A stretch of 64,000 nt of DNA from assembly GCF_008693075.1 (NCBI RefSeq), contig NZ_VXKJ01000053.1, positions 146,400-210,399 on the forward strand, in the 5' to 3' direction. The position numbers were made by a program, and so were the translations under genes. Below the pieces are notes generated by a model that was not told the origin of the DNA, made no database searches, and saw nothing but the letters and a program-made list of their open reading frames with translations. This stretch comes from Corynebacterium phocae (GTDB taxonomy: Bacteria; Actinomycetota; Actinomycetes; Mycobacteriales; Mycobacteriaceae). Below, piece after piece: positions 1 to 7,280 of the stretch (the stretch's first letter is position 1; each line of letters starts with the position of its first letter).

Positions 1-350
1 CGGCGAAAAATCCCAAGAAAGCCATCCCTCCCAAGAAGGATGACAGCTGGAAGCCATCAAATTGCCGTGGGGTCTGGCTTGCTAATAACGATGTGGCGTG
101 GAGGAGCATATTTTTCCTTTGTCTCACACCTTTTCAGTTGAAAAAGTTTTATGCAGGGTGGAGGCCAGTATACGCGCAAGAAAAAACTCAAGTATCTAAT
201 AAAGCACTCTAATTGTTTTTTGACCTGGGCTTTTCCGATCCGTCAACCGCGCATTGGACAGCGAATACTAGGCGGCCCTTTAATTCCTTGGGCTCACCTG
301 GGCTCGTGTTTTCAGGGCAGGGACGCCATACCCCCGACTAGGCAGGGCAA
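1..350. other. left edge, no supported gene
   Basis: No convincing gene is seen. One plus-strand frame is open from base 3 to about 212 and could be the 3' end of a gene that starts outside the window, but its composition changes after about base 110 and nothing in it is recognisable. The short open frames on both strands here look like chance. Confidence 0.3.
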
Positions 351-389
351 ACAAAAGCCGCTCCCGGAAGATAACTTCGGAGAGCGGCT
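351..389 (-). terminator. terminator of the secreted esterase gene
   Basis: An 8-bp inverted repeat (AGCCGCTC with GAGCGGCT) lies just after the stop codon of the minus-strand esterase gene. On that strand it is followed by a short T-rich stretch (TTTTGT). Confidence 0.75.
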
Positions 390-401
390 GTGGCCTAGAG
401 C

Positions 402-1403
402 CTAACGGCGCTGCTGGGACAGGAAAGCCCAGATTTCGTCGGCAGTGCTGGGCTTGTACCACCAGAGGTGGCCGCCCGGTACACGAATGTGTTCGGTGGG
501 CTTGGAACAACCGTGGGCAATAACTTTGGTAGCGCCACCGGGCAGTGGGTGCTCGGTGCGGTGTGCTGAACAGTTGTTGCGGTGTGCGTAGCGCTCCATC
601 ATTTCGCGGCCACCGTAGTAGTGCAGCCCGTAGCGGAAACCACCGTTGTAGGCGTGCTGCTCATCACTCATGCCATGGACATTGATGAACGCGATGGAAT
701 TGTTTTGGCAACCAGCATCCACGGCGTCAAAGTAAGCACCGGAGACTGGTGCAACGCCCGCAAAAAGGTCTGAAGCATGGCAGCCCAGCACTGCGGCCAT
801 TCCGGAACCCGTTGACATACCGGTGGCGTAGATCCGACCACGGTCAATGTTGTAGGAGGCCTGGACGCGGTCAATAACCCTGCGGATGAAATCAATGTCC
901 TGACCTGGTGCGGAGGTACCCGTGGGGTTTCCTTCCCAGGATTGATGCCAGGAGTCAGGGTAAACAATGATGGCGTCGCGGCCGATGGAGGACCACTTTA
1001 GGCGCGAGTAGTTCCGGAAATTCTCTGATGTGTCCTGATAGGCGGGGATTCCGACCATGACAGGGAAGGGACGTGCGGGGTCATATCCAGCTGGGACGTC
1101 GATAAGGAACCGGCGGGGGCCGTGGGGAGTATCAACCCAAAGGGCACCGAAGCCGCCGTTGGAAACTGGTTGTGGTTGGGTGGCAACCCAGGGACCTAGT
1201 TGAATGTTTCCAATAGAGGCTCCGGTTGAGGAACCTGGGATCTGGCGCTGCAGATCCGAAAGTCCCTTCTTAACCTGGTCAGCAATGGATTGCAGCTCAG
1301 GGGGTACGGAGGATTGCGCCTGGGCGCCTGCGGGGGCTGCGGTGGCTAGGAAACCGGTGGCCACAGCAGCAGCTACTAGCCGCGTGAATTTCTTAGAAGA
1401 CAT
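402..1403 (-). CDS. secreted PHB-depolymerase/feruloyl-esterase-type hydrolase
   Basis: A 333-residue alpha/beta hydrolase of the PHB depolymerase / LpqC-like esterase group, expected outside the cytoplasmic membrane. The N-terminus is a typical signal peptide: basic start, hydrophobic run, and an Ala-rich cleavage region ending near AGAQAQS. The nucleophile elbow GMSTGS puts the catalytic serine near residue 197. PVSG and the late HLWW segment fit the family, the latter being a likely site of the catalytic histidine. A GTG 27 bases upstream would also be in frame. The ATG used here has AGAAGG 5 bases before it and gives the better signal peptide. The natural substrate cannot be told from sequence; ester bonds of polyesters or aromatic esters are typical of the family. 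Confidence 0.8.
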   Translation of the reverse strand: MSSKKFTRLVAAAVATGFLATAAPAGAQAQSSVPPELQSIADQVKKGLSDLQRQIPGSSTGASIGNIQLGPWVATQPQPVSNGGFGALWVDTPHGPRRFLIDVPAGYDPARPFPVMVGIPAYQDTSENFRNYSRLKWSSIGRDAIIVYPDSWHQSWEGNPTGTSAPGQDIDFIRRVIDRVQASYNIDRGRIYATGMSTGSGMAAVLGCHASDLFAGVAPVSGAYFDAVDAGCQNNSIAFINVHGMSDEQHAYNGGFRYGLHYYGGREMMERYAHRNNCSAHRTEHPLPGGATKVIAHGCSKPTEHIRVPGGHLWWYKPSTADEIWAFLSQQRR

Positions 1404-1460
1404 GCTTTTCCTTCTGGAGATTTTGGACACTGAGAGTTGTAAATGAGAAACAAGAAGTCT

Positions 1461-1919
1461 TTAGTAACCGGCTACGCCTTCAGCGCCACCGGGTAGCGGT
1501 GGGGCGTCTTGCGCTGGAGGAGCAGCAGGGGCTGCGGGGGCAGCAGGCGCAGCAGGCGCTGGAGCAGCCGGTTGTTGGGCGGGCTGAGCCGGTGCAGGAG
1601 CTGGGGCCTGTTGTTGCACGGGGGCCGGAGCTGGAGCCGGTGGCTCCACGGGGGCCGGCGCCTCCTGCTGTGGCGCTCCTACTGGCGCGGGTTGTTCTTC
1701 GACCGCCGGTTCGGTGGATACCGTTGGTTCTTCGTGCTCTTGCTTGTCTTTGGCTGGAGCGGAAGATTCCGTGGTGGTAGCTACGGCACTTGAGCTCACC
1801 GTGGTCGTGGTGGCTTCCTCAACATCATCACTGTCGCCGCAAGATACGAGTGCGGTTCCAGCGACTACGCTGACCGCAACGGTGGCTAGACTCCGGCGTA
1901 GGAAGGTGGGGCTGAACAT
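1461..1919 (-). CDS. Pro/Ala-rich lipoprotein, unknown function
   Basis: A 152-residue predicted lipoprotein. The signal sequence ends in the lipobox LVSC, with Cys at about residue 27. After a Thr/Ser/Glu-rich segment the rest is almost only Pro, Ala, Gln and Glu, with no folded domain visible. Such low-complexity tails are typical of spacers that cross the corynebacterial cell wall. The start has AGAGG about 9 bases upstream. It lies just upstream of the esterase gene on the same strand (57 bp apart), so co-transcription is possible. Function unknown. Confidence 0.7.
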   Translation of the reverse strand: MFSPTFLRRSLATVAVSVVAGTALVSCGDSDDVEEATTTTVSSSAVATTTESSAPAKDKQEHEEPTVSTEPAVEEQPAPVGAPQQEAPAPVEPPAPAPAPVQQQAPAPAPAQPAQQPAAPAPAAPAAPAAPAAPPAQDAPPLPGGAEGVAGY

Positions 1920-2162
1920 TTTTCTGACCTCTTTAGGTTAAAAACAGTTGACCCTTTTAAACTATCAGCTTTTATCTTATGTTACCAGTGTTGACAGAAG
2001 TTGCTTAAAGTTATGGAAGTTACCGCCTTTTACTCCCTGGAGAGGGAAGACTGGGCGTTCACGGCGCACGGCGGAAAGCAACCGGGGTGACCCGGGAATG
2101 ACGGGAAACCCCAGTGCTACGCGCAATGCAAAAACTATTAGATTGTGCCTGAATGGTGGAAT

Positions 2163-2639
2163 CTAGCGCGAAGAACCAGCCATCTGCAAAATGGAAGAGA
2201 TATCCGGAATGCGGATGGTGTAGCCTGCGACGACTATATCCATGGTTGGCTGGCCGGGCTGGACGAATACTGGGATAACCATTCCTGCGGGGGCCGGAGC
2301 TGGTGCGGGTGCTGGGCGGCCGGGAGCTGGTGCCGGTGCTTGATTGGCGGGCCGGTGGTTTCCAGATCCGTTCAGATTACAACGGGCAATTGCCTCATCC
2401 GCGCGAGCGATAGCGCCACGAATTTCCCCGCCACGCGGGTGGAATCCAGCAACAGCAAGCGCCTGGTTTTTCTTGGCATTGTAATCGCCGGGATTGGTGT
2501 AATACTTGGCGGCCTGGGCGCACGAAATTTGTCCGGCGGGGACTTTTGCTAGGTAATCATCAATAGCGTCAGCGGAGGCGGTGGCAGGTATGGAGAGCAA
2601 GGTGGCTCCAACAAGAGTTGCTAGTGCAAGATTTTTCAT
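2163..2639 (-). CDS. secreted protein with Pro/Ala linker, unknown function
   Basis: A 158-residue protein with a clear signal peptide (cleavage near ATASADA). It has a small N-terminal region of about 70 residues with two cysteines that could pair, then a PAPAPG-type linker at about residues 100-120, and a short hydrophobic C-terminal part. No family is recognised. The domain-linker-domain layout is common for corynebacterial exported proteins. It is separated from the lipoprotein gene by 243 bp and probably has its own promoter. Confidence 0.65.
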   Translation of the reverse strand: MKNLALATLVGATLLSIPATASADAIDDYLAKVPAGQISCAQAAKYYTNPGDYNAKKNQALAVAGFHPRGGEIRGAIARADEAIARCNLNGSGNHRPANQAPAPAPGRPAPAPAPAPAGMVIPVFVQPGQPTMDIVVAGYTIRIPDISSILQMAGSSR

Positions 2640-2943
2640 GGCCCCATTGTGTCACGTTTGTGACTGAAGTGAAAGGAGTTGCGATGGCATTTTCCCTCCA
2701 GGGGCTTTTGATACTGATCTTTAAAAGGATTCATAAAAAATGAGTAGCGAAGTTGAAGCGGCAAGGGTCATTGTTGAGAAACCGGGAAAACACCAGCGCA
2801 TACCGCTTTATAAGTGCTTGGAAGGCCGTTTGGAATGTATTCACTTTTGGATGTAATCTTAATCGGATTTTTCCGTACGGCCCGACGCTTTCCTCATTGC
2901 TCTGGGACCGGCTCAATTTCCAAATCTTCCGAAAGGAATCACC
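2640..2943. other. intergenic, divergent promoter region
   Basis: No gene is seen. Near 2651 an imperfect palindrome GTCAC-GTTT-GTGAC lies directly upstream of the minus-strand secreted-protein gene and could bind a regulator. TGTAATCT near 2850 could be the -10 of the plus-strand gene at 2944. Both are inferences from sequence alone. Confidence 0.3.
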
Positions 2944-3957
2944 TTGAAAAAGTTTACTTCCGCACTTGCATTGTGCCTTGGGCTGTCCGTTGCAGCACCC
3001 GGTTTGGTTCCTGTTACCGCCGCCGCGCAGACTCCCTCCATGCCAATCCGCAAGCACCCCGAGTGTGGGGAGGGCAAAGGCCTAATTGGAAAGGTAACTG
3101 CCTCAGCTACTCGTAACGGCGTAGATGTTCCGGCCGGAGAGCCTTTCCAAGTGGGCGACCAAGTGGTCTACCTCCTTGAATTCACCAACCTCGAAGATGA
3201 AGAAATCTATCTCATTGCCGATCTTTATATTGACGGTAAGGAAGACTCGTACTGGGCAGGCAATTTTCCCCCGAACGTCTCCGCTTCAGAGAAGTACATT
3301 TTTAATGCAAAAGAAACAAAATCTATTGCTATCAAAGGGGTAGGCCAAGATTCCACCCCGTTTGTGGTTTCTGAGCAGGATTTGCAAGCAGGTTTTATCC
3401 ACCACACCTTCGAACTTGCTGCTTCAGTGTCACCTTCCGCCGTCCCGTATTGCTCCGCGCAAGTGGAGAGCACCCACAAGGTCGCCGCTCCCCCAAATGA
3501 GCCCGAAAAGCCGGAGGTGCCAGAAGCCCCGGTACCGGTACCCCCAAAGGCACCGATGAATCCAGAAAAGCCTTCTACACCGGGTAATGCTGAGAAGCCT
3601 GCCGATAAGCCGATGGTTAAGCCTTCTGCACCGGGCAAAGCTGATAGGCCCGGCAAGACTGAGAAGCCTGCTGATAAGCCGGGCAAAACTGAGAAGCCTG
3701 CTGATAGGCCCGGCAAGACTGAGAAGCCTGCTGATAAGCCGGGCAAGACTGAGAAGCCCGCCGATAAACCGATGGATAAGCCTTCTGCACCAAGCAAGGC
3801 TGAGAAACCGGGTTCGGAAACCCCTGTAGCGGCCATTGTTGGCGGCGTGCTGGGGGGCCTTGCGCTTATTGGTGCGCTTGTTGCTGCCGTATTCTCCGGA
3901 GCATTAAACGCTTTCCTTCCAGGCCCACTGCGCAACCTATTGGCTGCGTTCCTGTAG
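2944..3957 (+). CDS. surface protein with Lys-Pro-rich repeat stalk and C-terminal membrane anchor
   Basis: A 337-residue exported protein. The start is a TTG; AAAGGA lies 6 bases before it and the signal peptide begins exactly there, so TTG is preferred over any ATG. After cleavage (about residue 28) comes a globular domain to about residue 180 with two Cys. A repeat stalk follows, with units like KPGKTEKPAD and variants with PSAP (about 200-290). The C-terminus is one hydrophobic helix and a short tail. There is no LPxTG sortase motif, so anchoring is probably by the membrane helix. It looks like an adhesin or receptor on a flexible spacer; the ligand is unknown. A strong terminator follows. 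Confidence 0.7.
   Translation: MKKFTSALALCLGLSVAAPGLVPVTAAAQTPSMPIRKHPECGEGKGLIGKVTASATRNGVDVPAGEPFQVGDQVVYLLEFTNLEDEEIYLIADLYIDGKEDSYWAGNFPPNVSASEKYIFNAKETKSIAIKGVGQDSTPFVVSEQDLQAGFIHHTFELAASVSPSAVPYCSAQVESTHKVAAPPNEPEKPEVPEAPVPVPPKAPMNPEKPSTPGNAEKPADKPMVKPSAPGKADRPGKTEKPADKPGKTEKPADRPGKTEKPADKPGKTEKPADKPMDKPSAPSKAEKPGSETPVAAIVGGVLGGLALIGALVAAVFSGALNAFLPGPLRNLLAAFL
3600..3780 (+). repeat. 30-bp coding repeats (KPGKTEKPAD)
   Basis: Four to five tandem 30-bp units inside the surface protein gene encode a Lys/Pro/Asp decapeptide. The units are nearly identical at DNA level, so copy number is likely to vary between strains by recombination or slippage. Confidence 0.8.
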
Positions 3958-3970
3958 AAGACGTAATCTG

Positions 3971-3997
3971 CCCCGGCCAAACTGGCCGGGGCATTTT
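3971..3997 (+). terminator. rho-independent terminator
   Basis: CCCCGGCC and GGCCGGGG form an 8-bp stem with a 5-base loop, followed by CATTTT, 13 bases after the stop codon of the surface protein gene. Confidence 0.85.
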
Positions 3998-4151
3998 GAC
4001 GTAGAGGATGGATAAGAGCCCGGATGGTTGCCGGAATCAGAGCTCACAGGGTTGCTGTGGCTGCTGCTTGCCTTTCGATAGTAGAAATAATTCCACTCCA
4101 CTGAAGTGGGCTGAGTTTTGTTACTGTTGGATAAATGGGAAAATGTAGGTT

Positions 4152-4466
4152 ATGCCAAAGAAATTTGATCAGCAGTTTAAGGATCGGGCGGTTCGTCTGA
4201 TTGAGGACCGGATCCTGTCCGAGGGTGAGTCTGTTGCGGATGCGTGCAAGACGGTGGCCCCTAGGTTGAACATATCGTGGCATACTGCCAGGATGTGGGT
4301 TCAGCAGGCCCGGCGTGATGGTTCAGTCCAGCGTGCTGAGGAAGACGTGATTGAAGAAAATATGCGGCTTCGCCGTGAGAATCAGCAGCTGCGTGATACT
4401 AATGAGCTGCTGAAACTAGCGTCGGCTTTTTTCGCGTCGGAACTCGACCCGCAACGTCGGAAATGA
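4152..4466 (+). CDS. IS3-family transposase OrfA
   Basis: A 104-residue protein with an N-terminal helix-turn-helix (about residues 5-50, including the TARMWVQQARRDG segment) and a C-terminal leucine-rich coiled coil (RLRRENQQLRDTNELLKLASAFFA). This is the usual OrfA layout: DNA-end binding plus multimerisation. Its stop overlaps the OrfB start as ATGA, the arrangement in which IS3 elements make an OrfAB fusion by -1 frameshifting. OrfA itself is intact, but the partner frame is broken. Confidence 0.85.
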   Translation: MPKKFDQQFKDRAVRLIEDRILSEGESVADACKTVAPRLNISWHTARMWVQQARRDGSVQRAEEDVIEENMRLRRENQQLRDTNELLKLASAFFASELDPQRRK

Positions 4467-5247
4467 TTCGGTTCATTGACACCTACCGTGATCAGTTCTG
4501 TGTCGAGTTCATCTGCAAGACGTTGAATGACCACCGTGAGGGCGGTTTTATTACCCCGCGTGGCTACCGGATGCACAAGTCGCGGGGGCCTAGTGCCCGG
4601 GCTGTGCAGGATAAGGCCATCATTGAAGTGATGCTCAGGATCCATAAGGAAAATTATGGTGTCTACGGGTACCGCACAATGCATCATGCGCTGCGCCGCG
4701 AAGGGATTGATATCGGCCGTGATCGCACTGCACGTCTGATGCGGCTAGCTGGCATTAGTGGCAAAGGCTCATCACCAACAACTCACACGGCCTGCCCGCA
4801 GGGAGGATACCCGACTGGACCTGGTTAACCGCGAGTTCACAGCGGACGCACCCAATCGTTTGCAGGCGCTCAAGCAGGCTCTTGCCAATGCTGATGATAC
4901 TTCGCAGCTTGTGCACCACGCTGACCACGGTAGTCAGTATGTCAGCGTGGTGTACGAAAGATACGCTGGCTAAGCATGGAGTTCTTTCTTCCACTCCGGC
5001 GGTGGGAGATTCCTATGACAATGCGATGGCCGAAAATGTCAACGGGGGTTACAAAAATGAAGCTATTAATGATAAGGAATGGGAGGATGAATTTGAGGTA
5101 GAGATTGCAACGCCCCAGTGGGCGTCATGGTGGAATGAAACTCGCCTTCATCAGGCGCTAGGCTACCGCACTCCACTGGAAGTTGAGGCCGAATATTGCA
5201 GCCAGAATCAGCTTACTGAAATAATGGAAACCAGGGTAAATTGTTAG
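4463..5247 (+). pseudogene. IS3-family transposase OrfB, broken
   Basis: The first ~120 codons match OrfB (HTH_21-type segment, with IHKENYGVYGYRTMHHALRR). The central part with the first catalytic Asp is then deleted and the frame shifts. The remainder, with HADHGSQYVS and the last part NETRLHQALGYRTPLEVE, is present in other frames. The deletion ends share the short homology TTG, typical of microhomology-mediated loss. No active transposase can be made from this copy. Confidence 0.85.
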
Positions 5248-5271
5248 GAACAAACTAAAGGCCACTTCAGG

Positions 5272-5388
5272 ACAGCCAAACACCACACCAAACAAAACTT
5301 CACCAGCATCCAACGCACAAGAGGCCGCCGAAGCGCTAAAGCAAGACAATTAAACCGAGACGAACAACTAAGAACGGCACTCAAATGA
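5272..5388 (+). pseudogene. C-terminal remnant of a plasmid replication initiator
   Basis: The 38 codons directly after the IS end read NFTSIQRTRGRRSAKARQLN and on to a stop. This basic segment resembles the C-terminal tail of RepA proteins of corynebacterial theta/rolling-circle plasmids. The stop overlaps the start of the next small gene (ATGA), as is usual for rep and the small downstream HTH gene on such plasmids. The rest of rep is absent, cut off at the IS end. Assignment is by recollection of that family and should be checked by search. Confidence 0.45.
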
Positions 5389-5652
5389 GCACACGCCCAC
5401 CACTAAGGCTGGCAAAAAGAAACGGAATCACCGCCAGAGAACTCGCAGAACGTGCTGGCAGAAGCGTTAGAACAGCACAACGTTGGACAAGCGAACCAAG
5501 AGAAGAATTCTTAGCTGAAGCAGAAAAAAGAAAAACGCGTTTTAGAGTTACGCTCAAAAGGCATGAGTATCAGAGCCATCGCTGAGCAAACCGGCTACTC
5601 AGTAGGAACTGTTCATCGTTATGCAAAAGCACTCAGTGGCACCGGAGTATAA
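5385..5652 (+). pseudogene. small plasmid-type HTH gene, frameshifted
   Basis: The first part (ITARELAERAGRSVRTAQRW) is a helix-turn-helix of the type encoded after rep on actinobacterial plasmids. The ATG-started frame ends early at 5585. One base fewer in the A-run near 5536 would restore a frame reading LELRSKGMSIRAIAEQTG and ending with a second HTH at 5652. The ~89-residue protein is therefore interrupted by a single-base insertion. Together with the rep tail it marks an integrated or decayed plasmid. Confidence 0.6.
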
Positions 5653-5712
5653 GAATTTCTGAATTCGCCGAACCCAATCAACCGAGAAAATCTGGTAAGA
5701 GAGGATTAAAAA

Positions 5713-6072
5713 ATGAAGATAGAGAAAAAACTTGAAGGTGTTATAGCGACTCCTGATGATGATTTCTCTGGTGAGCTGCGTAAACCTGACTACTGCGTAT
5801 TCTTCTGGAATCGTCAAACGGAAAAAACTTTTTCAGTAGAAGAAAAGTGCAGAATTTTTGACGCAGAGGACGTTTTAGAAGTCATAGAGTGGGCAAAAGA
5901 GAATTCTTCCGGATTCGAAGGATTCTCCGTACTGTTCCCATCAAAATTTTTCACCGATGCAGGTGAAGAGATTGAAAAAATGTACATCCTATACGGGGGA
6001 TATCCTGAAGGCTTCGAGGTTTCTTCAGAACCAGATTTTGAATGGACCATGAAACAGGTTTCTAGCACCTGA
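5713..6072 (+). CDS. small acidic cytoplasmic protein, unknown
   Basis: A 119-residue acidic protein without signal peptide or membrane helix, rich in Phe, Tyr and Glu. The start follows AGAGAGGAT. The DNA is clearly more AT-rich than the neighbouring chromosome, which points to recent transfer. Size, acidity and aromatic content resemble immunity proteins of polymorphic toxins, but no partner toxin is present and I do not recognise a family, so this is only a guess. It lies between the plasmid remnant and the second IS copy. Confidence 0.55.
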   Translation: MKIEKKLEGVIATPDDDFSGELRKPDYCVFFWNRQTEKTFSVEEKCRIFDAEDVLEVIEWAKENSSGFEGFSVLFPSKFFTDAGEEIEKMYILYGGYPEGFEVSSEPDFEWTMKQVSST

Positions 6073-6186
6073 ATGCGTGGCTCTTTTCAAATTTCTGTGA
6101 ACCAGTTACTGGGCGAAAACCAGCAGGAGAACTCCAGGTAAGGCTTACCTTGGAAGTGTACCGATGGTACCTGTATATGGTCTCCT

Positions 6187-6235
6187 AGAAGTGATCCAGA
6201 TTGGCGCGAAAATTGATCCACTTTGTGGGTCAGTT
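6187..6235. mobile_element. relic of an IS21-like terminal repeat
   Basis: GAAGTGATCC-AGATTGGCGCG followed by a second TGATCCACTTTG repeats the pattern of the element end at 63,909 (GAAGTGATCCGTTTTGGCGCG, then a second GTGATCC). Such serial repeats are typical of IS21-family ends. Only the end survives here; no transposase is present. Confidence 0.4.
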
Positions 6236-6249
6236 TTTGAGCTGGTTTG

Positions 6250-7219
6250 GCTGCGGTGTGATGGTTCAGTCCAGCGTGCTGAGGAAGACGTGGTTGAAGA
6301 AAATTTGCGGCTTCGTCGTGAGAATCAGCAGCTGCGTGATACTAATGAGCTGCTGAAACTAGCGTCAGCTTTTTTCGCGTCGGAACTCGACCCGCAACGT
6401 CGGAAATGATTCGGTTCATTGACACCTACCGTGATCAGTTCTGTGTCGAGTTCATCTGTAAGACGTTGAATGACCACCGTGAGGGCGGTTTTATTACCCC
6501 GCGTGGCTACCGGATGCACAAGTCACGGGGGCCTAGTGCCCGGGCTGTGCAGGATAAGGCCATCATTGAAGTGATGCTCAGGATCCATAAGGAAAATTAT
6601 GGTGTCTACGGGTACCGCACAATGTATCATGCGCTGCGCCGCGAAGGAATTGATATCGGCCGTGATCGCACTGCACGTCTGATGCGGCTAGCTGGCATTA
6701 GTGGCAAAGGCAAAGGCTCATCACCTAAAACTACACGGCCTGCCCGCAGGGAGGATACCCGTCTGGACCTGGTTAACCGCGAGTTCACAGCGGACGCACC
6801 CAATCGTTTGTGGGTGGGGAGACATTACCTACGTGGGAACTAAGAAAGGGTTTGCGTACACGGCTTTTGTTGTGGATGTTTTCTCCCGCAAGATTGTCGG
6901 ATGGGCCACGTCAAAGACGATGAGCACCGAGCAGTTGCCGTTGCAGGCGCTCAAGCAGGCTCTTGCCAATGCGATGGCCGAAAAATGTCAACGGGGGTTA
7001 CAAAAATGAAGCTATTAATGATAAGGAATGGGAGGATGAATTTGAGGTAGAGATTGCAACGCCCCAGTGGGTGTCATGGTGGAATGAAACTCGCCTTCAT
7101 GAGGCACTGGGCTACCGCACTCCACTGGAAGTTGAGGCCGGATATTGCAGCCAAAACCAGCTTCCTGAAATAATGGAAACCAGGGTAAATTGCTAGGAAC
7201 AAAAACAAAGGCCACTTGA
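6250..7219 (+). mobile_element. IS3-family insertion sequence, copy 2 (5' truncated, internally deleted)
   Basis: Nearly identical to the element at 4102-5269 but starting only at the late part of orfA (GTGATGGTTCAGTCCAG). It ends at GGCCACTTGAG. It keeps the segment that copy 1 has lost. It has lost the piece between the two CAATG sequences, which carries the HADHGSQY region. The two copies thus have complementary deletions, each with microhomology at the junction. Confidence 0.75.
6406..7196 (+). pseudogene. IS3-family transposase OrfB, broken (copy 2)
   Basis: Codons from 6406 match OrfB through the region with IVGWATSKTMSTEQL, but a frameshift near 6820 (TGGGTGGGGAG) and the deletion near 6972 break the frame three ways. 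The C-terminal part (NETRLHEALGYRTPLEVE) ends at 7196. The preceding frame from 6164 fuses non-IS sequence to the coiled-coil end of OrfA and is not a gene in its own right. Confidence 0.8.
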
Positions 7220-7221
7220 GG

Positions 7222-7257
7222 GTGCTATTTTTAACTTGGTCTAATACTAAATAGCAC
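7222..7257. promoter_or_regulatory. 9-bp inverted repeat upstream of the surface cluster
   Basis: GTGCTATTT and AAATAGCAC form a perfect 9-bp inverted repeat with an 18-base centre holding TTGG and TAATACT-type promoter words. It lies 24 bases before the lamin-tail surface gene and directly after the IS end. It could be an operator over the promoter of the surface cluster; the regulator is unknown. Confidence 0.45.
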
Positions 7258-7280
7258 TCTCCTAAGCAAGCAGGTTCATC

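Larger units (their letters stand above)
4102..5269 (+). mobile_element. IS3-family insertion sequence, copy 1 (internally deleted)
   Basis: About 1.17 kb with related ends: the left end reads TGAAGTGGGCTGAG, and the right end read inwards from the other strand begins TGAAGTGGCCTTTAG. It carries the two overlapping reading frames of IS3-type elements. Part of the catalytic domain is deleted: compared with copy 2 at 6250-7219, the DNA between AATCGTTTG and GCAGGCGCTC is missing. The element sits against the 3' remnant of a plasmid rep gene. The element ends are my reading of the repeats, not confirmed by a target duplication. Confidence 0.75.

Noticed and set aside
3225..3980. 251-residue minus-strand ORF with GLSAGFSVLP repeats
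   Set aside because: Antisense shadow of the Lys-Pro repeat stalk gene.
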